Source: Schizochytrium sp. CCTCC M209059
Taxonomy: Eukaryota; Sar; Bigyra; Thraustochytrida; Thraustochytriidae
NCBI GenBank assembly: GCA_000818945.1
Contig: KN805389.1
Location: forward strand, 127,687 to 169,781
Direction of reading: 5' to 3'
DNA: 42,095 bases
The notes beneath the pieces were generated by a model that was given only the letters and a program-made list of their open reading frames with translations, was not told where the DNA came from and did not search any database. Shown here one piece after another: positions 27,681-36,520 of this stretch (the first letter of the stretch is position 1; each line of letters begins with the position of its first letter). A program made the translations under genes and the position numbers.

Positions 27681-30155
27681 TCACTGAGGTGGGCTAACGG
27701 GCGTAAGTTTCAAAGCTGGGCGCCCGCTTTTGCTCGTGGAAGTGGTATGGCCTTCGGGTTTCTTTGGCGGCTCAGGTTTCAATTTGGTCTTTCGAAGCAT
27801 CGAAGTGAGCTTGCTCTCGTCTAGTGCAAACACAGAGGTGGGCTCGCGAGCAGGGGAATCATCCTTGCTCGAGGTGGACGACTCTGGTGAGGCACAACGA
27901 GGAGCACTTTTGTTGTTCACGTCCACAACGCGCCTCGACGCCTGCATCTGTTGGGAATCTGTCGAGGCCTCTGCATCGGAGGAGTTTGACGAGCGGGATG
28001 TAGATGAGCTTCCAGTTCTTTCTGGAGGCATCACAACTGGCAAAAGAGATGAAGCCCCACTATCATCCGTATCCACAGAAGACGCTGCCAAGGATATCAT
28101 TCCGGCCTGCTTTTGCTGCATATGATCAAGCTGCTTTTGCTGCAAATGCTGCAGGTGGCGCAGTTGCTGTTGCTGCTGCTGCTGCAGCATCAGGGCTTGC
28201 TGGTGCGCAAATGCGGGTCCAAGCGAGGCGCGGCGCTCCGAAGAAGCCAAGGCGAGCGCTAATTGCGTGTCTGGCATTGCCTCGCTCGGGGTCGCGATCG
28301 TTGCTCGTCGCTGTGGTGCATCCGGAGTGGTCGTTCCATTTGTAGAGAGGCTTTCCTGCAACGGCGGATGATCACCGTTGTTGCGCGAGAGGCCGGGTGA
28401 AGGTCCCGCGTGGGATCGTACGGCCGACCGAGAGCCATCTTCCTCCGCCTTTTGCTCCTCCTCCTGTTGCTGCTGCGATGCTTCCTTCCCAGTATGCTGG
28501 GATGAAGCTGTGTCGCTCGATTGCCCAGGGCCCGTAGGGAATGACCGCATGCGTCGCGGCTTGAGCTGAACGCCTCGTTGCTCGAGACGACGAAAGCGCT
28601 CCGTGACCAAAAAGTACGAGGCCGTTGCAGAGTTGTGCTTTTGTCGCAGAATGCTTTCGCAGATAAAGTGACGATCGAGCCCATAACCAATGAGTTCGTT
28701 CATGATTCGCTCATCGACCTCAACCGTTCCGTCCGTTGGGTCCTGCTCCTCCTCCAAGGATTGCAGGCTCACAAAGGATCGAAACGATTGGTTGTCGCGC
28801 ATGCGCGAGAGGCCCATGTGTCGCCGCATCCACAGGTGTTTGCGAATACCTTCAATAGTAATACGTTTCTTTGGTTGCACCTCGAGAATTTTAGACAAAA
28901 GGTCCTTGACCTCCGCAGAAATGTGCGAAGGACACTTGTAGTTGGCGTGAAGAATTTTACGGTACAGCTTGGGCGTGTCATTGTCTTCAAAGGGAAGATA
29001 ACCAGCCACGAGCGCAAAGAGAACAACTCCAAGACTCCAGATGTCGGACTTGGTGCCGTCATACTTTTTTCCCGCGATCATCTCCGGGGCCGCGTAGCAA
29101 GGCGAGCCGCACGCCGTGCCGAGGAGCTTGCTTCCTTCGTTCGTGTTGCTCAGACCAAAGTCGGCAACCTTGATGAGGAAGGAGCCGTCATTGTGTCTCT
29201 GCAAGAGCAAGTTCTCAGGCTTGAGATCCCGGTGAATGACATTGTGCTCATGAAGGTATTGCACGCCGTCGAGGACCTGAGAGAAGATCTCGCAGGCTTC
29301 TTGCTCCGTGAGCCGGTGCTTCTCCACAATATAGTCAAAGAGCTCGCCGCCGTTGAGAAACTCCATCATGAGGAAGATTTGCTTGGGCGTGTCGATGACT
29401 TCGAGAAGGCGCAGGCAATTTCCGTGTCTCGTTTTTTTCAGGATTTTGATCTCGCGCGTCACACGTGTCAGGTCTCCCTCGGTGCGAATTTTGCTTTTCT
29501 CCAAGACTTTGACAGCCACGGTCTCGCCCGTCAGTGTGTGCATGCCGCGTCGTACCTTTCCAAAGGTGCCCTCGCCAAGCGTCTCGCCAATGATATAGTG
29601 CCCAATGGTGCGGTTCTCGCGTTTCTTTGTCTTTTGCTTGGCCGCGGAGGCGCTTGCAAGAGCTTTCATGGCCCCCTTCTCTGTCATGGCGGGGGACCCA
29701 GGCACAGAAATTGAGTTCTGTTTTCGCGGTTGCGCAGCTGCGACTCTAGGTGCGGCCGTCGTTGCTGCGGCAGCCACAGCAGAAGCCGCCACGGAAGCTG
29801 CTGCGGATGCCGCCGCTGCTGCGATCGAGGAAGTTGGTGCTTTCGCTGCACCTTTGACTCCTGCTGCGCTTGACTTCCGATTTTTGGACATGAGCGGAAG
29901 TAGTGCTGGCATTCGACGAGGTTGTGGTGCTGGTGACTCAGAAGACGTTGCTGCCGCCCCCGCCGTCGCTACCAAGTTTCGGGGTTGGGAAATTTCTGCG
30001 GTCCTAATTTGGGCATGCTCTTTGCTCGTCGCTTGCTGCGACGGGTGCTGTGTGGATTCTTCTAAAATTCGACTGGCTTTGGCGTATGCACTTTGGTCTG
30101 TCCTTCGTGCCGTTTGAGGCGGCCTCGGCATTCCGGGTTTCTGAACGAGACGCAT
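27681..30155 (-). CDS. SNF1/AMPK-family Ser/Thr kinase
   Basis: 824 residues. The N-terminus (1-180) is Ala/Ser/Gln-rich. The kinase domain (about 184-447) has GETLGEGTFGKV, catalytic Lys216, HRDLKPEN (Asp310), DFGLSN (Asp332) and the activation segment LGTACGSPCYAAPEMI, where Thr347 corresponds to AMPK Thr172, the target of LKB1-type kinases. SDIWSLGVVLFALVAGYLPF confirms the CAMK/AMPK-related group. A UBA-like domain follows (about 479-527, DERIMNELIGYGLDRHFICESIL). The C-terminal 290 residues are low complexity, with a Gln run and Ser-rich patches. No clear β-binding αCTD or KA1 domain is visible, so it may be an AMPK-related kinase rather than the AMPK α subunit itself. Expected role: energy or stress signalling. 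Confidence 0.93.
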   Translation of the reverse strand: MRLVQKPGMPRPPQTARRTDQSAYAKASRILEESTQHPSQQATSKEHAQIRTAEISQPRNLVATAGAAATSSESPAPQPRRMPALLPLMSKNRKSSAAGVKGAAKAPTSSIAAAAASAAASVAASAVAAAATTAAPRVAAAQPRKQNSISVPGSPAMTEKGAMKALASASAAKQKTKKRENRTIGHYIIGETLGEGTFGKVRRGMHTLTGETVAVKVLEKSKIRTEGDLTRVTREIKILKKTRHGNCLRLLEVIDTPKQIFLMMEFLNGGELFDYIVEKHRLTEQEACEIFSQVLDGVQYLHEHNVIHRDLKPENLLLQRHNDGSFLIKVADFGLSNTNEGSKLLGTACGSPCYAAPEMIAGKKYDGTKSDIWSLGVVLFALVAGYLPFEDNDTPKLYRKILHANYKCPSHISAEVKDLLSKILEVQPKKRITIEGIRKHLWMRRHMGLSRMRDNQSFRSFVSLQSLEEEQDPTDGTVEVDERIMNELIGYGLDRHFICESILRQKHNSATASYFLVTERFRRLEQRGVQLKPRRMRSFPTGPGQSSDTASSQHTGKEASQQQQEEEQKAEEDGSRSAVRSHAGPSPGLSRNNGDHPPLQESLSTNGTTTPDAPQRRATIATPSEAMPDTQLALALASSERRASLGPAFAHQQALMLQQQQQQQLRHLQHLQQKQLDHMQQKQAGMISLAASSVDTDDSGASSLLPVVMPPERTGSSSTSRSSNSSDAEASTDSQQMQASRRVVDVNNKSAPRCASPESSTSSKDDSPAREPTSVFALDESKLTSMLRKTKLKPEPPKKPEGHTTSTSKSGRPALKLTPVSPPQ

Positions 30156-31223
30156 GATGTCCTCGCGTAGCGTGGCTCAACTACGGCTACAATGCTCCGC
30201 GGTACGATCGAACTTTTTGCAAATTGCCTGTTGCGCGAGTGATTGCAGATCTGGCCAAAGAAAGGACAGCGTTCGCTGTGAAGAGAGCGCCGGTCCGGCG
30301 TTGGCACAAAGCGCTGCGCGCTGCTCGCTACAACGCACACGTCGTCAATTGATCGATGCACCAGAATGCCGAAACCAAGTCAGTTTGCACACGTTTTGCG
30401 CGCAACTTTACAGTCAGGCTCAGGCCTCTGCAAGTGACTGTCGCTTTGACGTTCTTTCTCTCTTTCTTTCTTTCTTGATGGGCGAGCGGGCGAGCGGGCG
30501 AGCGGGCGGCCGGCTGGCCGGCCGGATGGACGAACACGGCTTGCTCCTTGCCCGGCTGCACGTTTTCGCCTAATGCTCGCTTGCAAGTCCTCCTACCCGA
30601 ATCAGCAAGCAACAATGCCCACCCGCACTCTGCGCCTTGCAGCTCGCGTCTCACTTGCGTGCTCGCGTGCGCGTGAGCAAAGGTATTGCACAGCCAGCCT
30701 TCTCCACGTCTCTCCGTCCGCGCCTAGTGAGTGCGATCGCCGCTGACTTTTGTCAACTTTGTTCTTAAATGTCTAACCTTTTTGCGAAGACTTGCCTGTT
30801 GTTCCTGCTCCGCTCTCTGCCTTAGCAGTATGCCTCGCGCCTGCGAAGCCGTTCGCCTCTTGTTGACGATAGGCTCGATCGACTACGCTGTGCGAGTTAC
30901 TCAAGTTGAGCCGGTACGGCTTTGCTTGCGAGGGAGCAAGTCTTCTGGGTTCGGCCGCCACGTTGTCCTCTCGTTCCGCAGATTTTACTTTCCTCCTCCC
31001 TCCTCAACGCTCTCCCCCGCTCTCACTCTTGACCCCTCTCCGTGTCTCCGTCTCTTGTTCTGGCGCGGTTTTGGATTTTCTTATCCCAGGTCTACCCGGT
31101 CGCTCTGTAGCTCCGATGCCGCCTTTGCGTCGCCCGCTCCCGCACGAACCGACTTGCCCACCTCCGTTGCGAGCAAGCGGTGTCTCCGCAGCGAGGGGTC
31201 ACTCGCTCTCGGCAGCGAGCGCT

Positions 31224-31256
31224 CTCAACTCAACTCAACTCAACTCAACTCAACTC
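31224..31256. repeat. (CTCAA)n microsatellite
   Basis: About 6.6 perfect CTCAA units, followed by degenerate copies to about 31280. It lies in non-coding DNA upstream of the RNase-kappa-like gene. Confidence 0.9.
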
Positions 31257-31928
31257 ACTGTCAGCTCAGCTCAACTCAATTCACTGGCCGGCTCCACCTA
31301 TTCATGCGTCCATGCATAGTGCATGCGTGCAAGAATCCACAAGCCAGCCGAGCGGACGATCGATTGCTCGGCCGGTTGCTTGGCCGCGGCGACCCTTCCC
31401 TCGCTCATTCTCTCCCTCTTTCAACGTCGCCACCCTGTCCCGTGCCGCTTTCACCGACGGGTCGCCGAGCAAATATACCGTAGCCTAGAAATCGATCCGT
31501 TCACCGGATATCTTCCGCACCGATTTTACGTTCCGCGTACGTCGCGCCGCGACCGCGCTCTTTCCGCCCTTGCCTTTCCCTCTCCGCTCGCATCTATAGG
31601 TCTCTTTTCTCTGCCCTCACATCTCCACTGCCACTATCATCTCCTAGTGGCAACGAGTCTACACAATCGAGCTACCACTACCACCCTCTCCACTGCCTCT
31701 CCCCACCAGCTGGCCACTGCCACCTTCATCCCTCTAGCACGCTCCAAAAGATTCTACCCTACCCCCTTTAACCCCTAGAAGCCCCGTTCGCGGCCCTACT
31801 GCAGGGGGGCTTCTGCAGAGTCTCGCAACCGGCCTATCTTTACTTAGGCCTGTAATCCCGCTTCCAGGATACTGCAGCGCCGCGCGCCCGGGGACATGAC
31901 TCGGCTGGCCGGTGCGAGAGCGCGCAAT

Positions 31929-32174
31929 GCACTTGCGCTCTCCTTGCACTTGCGCCGCCGATAGTGCACTTGCCGCGCGCCGCGCAAGTGGGCTATCCCG
32001 CTCCGGCCAGTGACCATCGTGAGCAGTGCAGTGCGTGCCGCAGCCCGGAGAGGCTGCGGCGGAGACACAGACGCACAGGCTGGGCTGCCCTGCGGAAGGG
32101 CAGGTTGCACTTGCGGCAGCGCGGCGGAAGTGGAGTATCGCGGTAGCTGCAGTGGCGCGGCGCAGCGCAAGTGC
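31929..32174. promoter_or_regulatory. Cluster of GCACTTGC / GCAAGTG boxes
   Basis: GCACTTGC occurs at 31929, 31946, 31966 and 32107. Its reverse complement occurs at 31984 (7 of 8 bases) and 32167. The first four sites are spaced 17, 20 and 18 bp, close to two helical turns. The core CACTTG is an E-box-type hexamer (CANNTG). The cluster lies 235-480 bp upstream of the RNase-kappa-like start codon. Regulatory function is inference. Confidence 0.5.
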
Positions 32175-32408
32175 GGAAGCGGCGCTGCGCTGGAGCACAG
32201 GCCGAGGCGAGGCTAGTTGGCGCTTTGCGAGCTCCAAAACCAGACGCCGAGGCGGCCGGAGCGAGCGGGCGAGCGGGCGAGCGAGCGGGCGAGCGAGCGG
32301 GCGAGCACGCGCGCGCACGCGGCGAGCGGGAGGGCGCGAGCAGGCGCGAGCAGGCGCGCGAGCGGCGGCGGGCGGACGCGGGGGATCGAGCAAGCGGGGG
32401 CTGAGAAG

Positions 32409-32837
32409 ATGGGGGCCTGCCTGGACTGCCTCAAGTGCATGGCGTGCTGCTCGACCAAAGCAGGGAGCGTGTGCTGCGCGCTCTTCAGCCTCGTTGGCAC
32501 GGTGTTTCTGGCCGTCCTCGGTCTCCTTATGACCATCCAGTGGGAGTACATCCACGGCATCCACGACGAGCACGAGGCCGAGTACGCCGCTACGAACTCC
32601 TTCATTGGAGCCGGCATCTACGCCGCCATCTTTTGCATGTGCATGGTCTCCTTCGTGATTCACAGCAAGAAGGAGCAAAAGACGACCTCTTCCAAGGCCG
32701 CTACTTCTGACAACAACATTGAGCTTGAGTCTCTTCAGCAGAACGGGACGCTCGACTTTGGTCTTTTGGCGGCCGATTCCCTCGCTGGCAACGGAAGCAC
32801 CAGGCCTCTCAACTCCGCTCAGGTTTCTGTCCAATAA
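32409..32837 (+). CDS. RNase-kappa-like small membrane protein (V-ATPase f-subunit family)
   Basis: 142 residues from the ATG at 32409. The frame is open upstream but has no ATG there and is only GCGAGC repeat. The pattern fits ribonuclease kappa: a Cys-rich N-terminus with CCSTKAGS, a first membrane helix (about 19-42), a luminal loop with acidic residues, then NSFIGAGIYAAIFCMCMVSF (second helix, about 67-88) ending in basic residues, matching the CFIAAGLY block of animal RNASEK. Animal RNASEK is about 98 residues and is associated with the V-ATPase. Here an extra hydrophilic tail of about 50 residues follows. Expected location: endolysosomal membranes, supporting proton pumping. The many cysteines at the N-terminus could be palmitoylated. 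The match is by topology and short motifs only. Confidence 0.65.
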   Translation: MGACLDCLKCMACCSTKAGSVCCALFSLVGTVFLAVLGLLMTIQWEYIHGIHDEHEAEYAATNSFIGAGIYAAIFCMCMVSFVIHSKKEQKTTSSKAATSDNNIELESLQQNGTLDFGLLAADSLAGNGSTRPLNSAQVSVQ

Positions 32838-33204
32838 TCTGCGTTCGTTTATCATTTTGCTCACTTATCTCAGTTCTACTCTTTCTTTCTCTCTTGATCT
32901 TGATCTTCACTTGATTTTCCCTCAGTCGATCCAGCTGGCCGTAGGAATCTCAAGTTGTTTGTTGCTGCCGCCGCTTCTTCAGTTCTTGCTTTTCTTTTCT
33001 TTTTTCTTTTCTTTTTCTTCCCCCATTGGCGAGGCCGTCATCTTTACATCGAAAGCTTCTTGTGCACGAAAAAGTCTGAAGCACAGACTGTGTTTTGGAC
33101 GACGAAAATCACAGTGTCACAGACTGATCGCTATCACAATCACCACTTGCTTGTTCGCTTCACATTTACCTTGCGGGTGCACAATGTAGGATAAAGTACA
33201 CGGT
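32838..33204. other. Convergent intergenic region
   Basis: 367 bp between stop codons of the RNase-kappa-like gene (+) and the cyclophilin-like gene (-). It is pyrimidine-rich, with TTTTC runs at about 32990-33020. No gene or clear polyadenylation signal was assigned. Confidence 0.5.
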
Positions 33205-34104
33205 TTAGTCCTCGAGATCGCGCGCAAACCGCCACGAATTCGCCCGACGGCAACCACCGAGAGTTCCAAAGAGCACAGCAAGAACGAAGACAAAAAGGAC
33301 AAGACTTCCCGAAGACGATCCTTCGTCGCTGCTACCGAGTCGAGAGAAGCCGGGACTCGCCACACCAACAGACGATGAGGCGCCGAAAGGATCAGATCCA
33401 GCGGTGCTGGAGGAAAGGCTTTCCTGACCAATGACACCATCGGGCTCGCCTCGACGCATCACCTCGATGCACGACAAGTCCGGATATTTGCGCAAAAGGT
33501 ACTCGTTGCCAAGTCGTTGAATTTGGGCCTGAGATGGAGCACCTCTTCCGTCCTTCATTTCCTTGATACGGTCGACACCCTCCATGTTTGCGATGACTTT
33601 GGCAAAGGGCGCGAAGCGCTGCGAGTCGAGTCCATGATTATCCCGGTAGTTAAAGAAGAACTGGAATGAGCGTGTGTTGGGCTGGCCCTTGGCAGCAAAG
33701 GAAATCCAGCCACGCGTGTTGGACTGCCGCACCGGGTCATCTTTGAACTCGCCCCAGCCCTCGGACATTTCTGGCTTCGCCGGGATACCGACTTGCGCGA
33801 CAAACTTTTTCATGACGCGAAAAAAGCACGCGCCATCGTAAAAGTGCGCGTCCACCAGCTTTAGAAAGCGCTCGGCGCCCAAAGGGGCCAGATTGGGGTA
33901 CACCTCCATCTGAACGGCCTCCTTTGATCCCGTGGCGCGGTGATGCAGGACCATGGTGACAGGAACGCTCTCCGCAGCATCGAGCACCTCGTCCTCCCCC
34001 ACCGCTTCGGAGTTCTGCAGCTCGCGCGATTCACTGTGCAGCTCTGCAGTGGGGCTCGACGAGGCCGATCCCACCAGTGCCGTCAGGTCGTCGTTGGCCG
34101 TCAT
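33205..34104 (-). CDS. Membrane-anchored cyclophilin-like protein
   Basis: 299 residues from the first ATG (34104). Residues about 45-215 form a divergent cyclophilin domain. FFRVMKKFVAQ keeps the catalytic Arg (Arg96) and nearby Phe and Gln, and NTRSFQFFF keeps the substrate-binding Gln and Phe. The usual ligand-site Trp and His of CypA are not preserved (LDSQRFAPFAKV), and the SMANAG block reads SFAAKG. A Ser/Gly-rich linker leads to one hydrophobic segment (about 265-284, LVLFVFVLAVLFG) and a short basic tail, suggesting a tail-anchored or single-pass protein. Role: peptidyl-prolyl isomerase or a non-catalytic relative at a membrane. No N-terminal signal peptide is apparent. Its mRNA leader holds ten CAG units. 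Confidence 0.85.
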   Translation of the reverse strand: MTANDDLTALVGSASSSPTAELHSESRELQNSEAVGEDEVLDAAESVPVTMVLHHRATGSKEAVQMEVYPNLAPLGAERFLKLVDAHFYDGACFFRVMKKFVAQVGIPAKPEMSEGWGEFKDDPVRQSNTRGWISFAAKGQPNTRSFQFFFNYRDNHGLDSQRFAPFAKVIANMEGVDRIKEMKDGRGAPSQAQIQRLGNEYLLRKYPDLSCIEVMRRGEPDGVIGQESLSSSTAGSDPFGASSSVGVASPGFSRLGSSDEGSSSGSLVLFVFVLAVLFGTLGGCRRANSWRFARDLED

Positions 34105-34139
34105 GGTCACCGGTTTCCCCGGCTCTAGACACGGGCACA

Positions 34140-34140
<1 letters not shown>

Positions 34141-34170
<30 letters not shown>
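34141..34170 (-). repeat. (CAG)10 in the cyclophilin-like leader
   Basis: Ten perfect CTG units on the plus strand (CAG in the minus-strand transcript), ending about 37 bases before the cyclophilin-like start codon. It is therefore probably an untranslated CAG tract close to the translation start. Confidence 0.9.
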
Positions 34171-34171
<1 letters not shown>

Positions 34172-34624
34172 GCGCGCGAGTTAGGGTGACGCTCGTACTG
34201 TCTGTCGCGCGGTGCCTGCTAGCAGGTGGTCGCGGCGCGCCAGACGCTCTGGCTTCGCAGCCTGGACGGGCAACGTTCTTGTTTTGCGACAGCCCAGCCA
34301 CACCGCACGCTGCCTATTGAAATGAAGGGAAATAATTGGAACCACACTAGGCCAACGTACTGGTCGCAACCTCGCATGAGATCGCACTGCTGTATCGACG
34401 TTGTGCTCGAGCAAGGGCTATAATTGCAATGAGGAAAGTAAACGGGACGTGGATTGGTTTCTATTTACCTGCTATACCTTGATTGGCAAGGGAAATTTCC
34501 ATGAGAGCTTGCGTGCGCGCGCGCGTGCGTGCATGCGTGAGTCAGTGAGAGAGTTCTCACCTCATTTCGCCTTGTAAGCTAGCCTATATTTAGCCATTCC
34601 CCTCGAGGGCTGCTCTGGTTCATT
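34171..34624. other. Spacer between GltS-like and cyclophilin-like genes
   Basis: 454 bp of non-coding DNA between two genes on the minus strand. It includes a GTGC/CGCG alternating purine-pyrimidine tract at about 34508-34540, a sequence type able to form Z-DNA. No other feature was seen. Confidence 0.45.
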
Positions 34625-36520
34625 TCAGAGCTGATTTTGCGAGGTGGACTTGAAGGTGAGAGGGAAACTCTTGATGCGCTTTCCGCGCAAGAGCTCCTGA
34701 CCCTGATCCCAAAAGGCCTGAATGTTGGACGGGTGATTTTCCGCAGAACGCGAAATGAGATCACCAGGCTGAAGCATGGGGAAAATACCGCCATAACTCT
34801 GAATGTAAGTGCCACCGGCCGTGCGACGCATCACATGCGTGGGTGTAAGCAAACGCGGATCCTCGAGACCCATAGCGCCAACGATCTCGAAAAAGTTTTG
34901 AAGTGTCTTGTTGTGAAAGCGCTCAACGCGATCCGCCTTTGTAGGCACGTGAAGACCAGCCATGAGTTCCGGGTCGCTTGTGGTGATACCGGTGGGGCAC
35001 TTGTTGGTGTTGCACTTTAGCGCCTGAATGCAGCCAAGAGCGAACATCATGGCACGTGCGGAGTTGCAAACATCGGCTCCGAGCGCGTGTGCGCGTACCA
35101 TGGAAAAACCCGTAATGACCTTGCCCGAGGCGATGACCTTGACGTTGTCGCGCACATCAGCACCAACGAGCATATTGTTGACAAACTGGAGGGCATCCTG
35201 GAGCGGAAAGCCAATGTGGTTGGAAAACTCGGAAGGCGCCGCGCCCGTACCACCTTCGGCGCCATCGACCGTGATAAAGTCTGGGTAGACGTCCATCTCG
35301 CGCATGGCGCCAATGATCGCTGCAATCTCCGTAGGCTTGCCCATGCAGAGCTTGAATCCCACGGGCTTGCCGTCCGAAAGCTCGCGCAGATGATCTACAA
35401 AGCGAATGAGTCCGCGAGCGTCCTTGAAGGCGCTATGGCCAGGCGGCGAGTTGCAAGTTTCGCCGACCTCGACGCCGCGCGCCTCGGCAATCTTCTCTGT
35501 CACCTTGATGCCAGGAAGCATACCTCCGTGGCCGGGCTTGGCGCCCTGGGAGATCTTAATCTCGACCATCTTGATGCGGGGATCTGCCACGCGGTCGCTG
35601 AATTGGGCGGCGTCAAAGGTGCCATTTTTATTGCGACAGCCAAAGTAGCCCGTGCCAATGTTCCAAACGATATCGCCACCGGGCTGAAGGTGGAAGCGAC
35701 TGACGCCGCCTTCTCCGGTATTGTGATAAAAGTTGCCGGCCTTTGCTGCTTCGTTGAGGGCCAGGATGGCATTATCGCTGAGTGCGCCGTAGCTCATTGC
35801 AGAAATGTTTAAACGCGAGGCCGAGTACGGCTGCTTGCAGTCGTGGTTGCCAATGGTGACACGCTTGTTCTCTTTCGCCACCTCGCAGGGCCAAATGGAC
35901 TGGTTCACCCACTCGTAGCCCTCGGTGTAAACGTCTCGACGCGTACCAAAAGGCTGGGTATCTGACATGCCCTTGGCACGCTGGTACACGATGCTGCGTT
36001 GTTCGCGACTGAAGGGCTTGCCCTCATTGTCGTCCTCGATAAAGTACTGTCGGATCTCGGGCCGCACGGACTCAAGGAGATATCTCATGTGGCCCAAAAC
36101 GGGGAAGTTGCGTCGGATCGTGTGGCTGGGCTGCGCCATATCGCGCATGCCGAGCGCCCAGTAGGCGCCTACGAAGCCGGCGGCCGCAAAGGTCCCGAGC
36201 GAGGGTCCCCACGCGAGCCCGAGCACGCCCGCGCCCACGGCCAGGCCCGCGCCCGTCTTCTTGAAGAGGTCGCGGCTCCAGTGCTCGATGAAGTCCGGGA
36301 GCCCGCCGGAGGGCGAGGCGAGCTTCTTCTCCCAGCCGCTGAAGCCGGACTTGGGCTTGCCGCGCCCGTCGTCCGACATCCACCGCCGCGCGCCGCCGCT
36401 GCCGCTGCGCAGCGCCGTCAGCTGCAGCGGGGTCGCGCTGGGCCTCAATCCCAGGCCCAGGCCCCGGCTCGCGCTCGGGGTCCGCATCGCCCGCCGCGCC
36501 GCGCTGCCGAGCGTCGCCAT
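34625..36520 (-). CDS. Stand-alone glutamate-synthase-like FMN/Fe-S protein, mitochondrial
   Basis: 631 residues from the ATG at 36520. This start gives an Arg/Ser/Ala-rich presequence ending near ARRWMSDD, typical of mitochondrial import. An in-frame ATG at 36709 would add 63 less convincing residues. A hydrophobic segment (about 110-135) precedes the block NFPVLGHMRYLLESVRPE, known from bacterial FMN-binding glutamate synthase family proteins. The (βα)8 domain (about 220-560) includes NISAMSYGALS, GEGGVSRFH, ISQGAKPGHGG, GAEGGTGAAP and the Fe-S motif C497-x5-C503-x4-C508 (CIQALKCNTNKCPTGI). There is no glutamine amidotransferase domain and no FAD/NADPH subunit nearby, so it resembles the catalytic half of GltB only. 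The true substrate is unknown. A bacterial origin is likely but not proven. Confidence 0.92.
   Translation of the reverse strand: MATLGSAARRAMRTPSASRGLGLGLRPSATPLQLTALRSGSGGARRWMSDDGRGKPKSGFSGWEKKLASPSGGLPDFIEHWSRDLFKKTGAGLAVGAGVLGLAWGPSLGTFAAAGFVGAYWALGMRDMAQPSHTIRRNFPVLGHMRYLLESVRPEIRQYFIEDDNEGKPFSREQRSIVYQRAKGMSDTQPFGTRRDVYTEGYEWVNQSIWPCEVAKENKRVTIGNHDCKQPYSASRLNISAMSYGALSDNAILALNEAAKAGNFYHNTGEGGVSRFHLQPGGDIVWNIGTGYFGCRNKNGTFDAAQFSDRVADPRIKMVEIKISQGAKPGHGGMLPGIKVTEKIAEARGVEVGETCNSPPGHSAFKDARGLIRFVDHLRELSDGKPVGFKLCMGKPTEIAAIIGAMREMDVYPDFITVDGAEGGTGAAPSEFSNHIGFPLQDALQFVNNMLVGADVRDNVKVIASGKVITGFSMVRAHALGADVCNSARAMMFALGCIQALKCNTNKCPTGITTSDPELMAGLHVPTKADRVERFHNKTLQNFFEIVGAMGLEDPRLLTPTHVMRRTAGGTYIQSYGGIFPMLQPGDLISRSAENHPSNIQAFWDQGQELLRGKRIKSFPLTFKSTSQNQL

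Larger units (their letters stand above)
30156..32408. other. 2.25-kb divergent intergenic region
   Basis: Between the SNF1-like kinase (-) and the RNase-kappa-like gene (+). It holds a GCGAGCGG array (30482-30507), a long pyrimidine-rich stretch (about 30960-31770), a (CTCAA)n tract (31224-31256), a 9-bp inverted repeat (31777-31785 with 31806-31814), a cluster of GCACTTGC boxes (31929-32174) and a second GCGAGC array (about 32261-32305). Long open frames on both strands here show no family similarity and follow base composition. Confidence 0.5.

Noticed and set aside
28578..29714. A 378-codon plus-strand frame overlapping the SNF1-like kinase
   Set aside because: It lies entirely antisense to the conserved kinase domain and mirrors its codons; no independent domain was seen.
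30731..31483. A 250-codon plus-strand frame in the divergent intergenic region
   Set aside because: It is Ser/Pro/Leu-rich from a pyrimidine-rich tract and a CTCAA repeat, with no domain.
32217..32408. 64-codon N-terminal extension of the RNase-kappa-like protein
   Set aside because: There is no ATG in this part of the frame and it encodes only GCGAGC-repeat peptide. The ATG at 32409 matches the family's N-terminus.
31734..32864. A 376-codon minus-strand frame over the RNase-kappa-like gene and its leader
   Set aside because: Antisense to a better-supported gene and made mostly of Arg/Ala repeat peptide.
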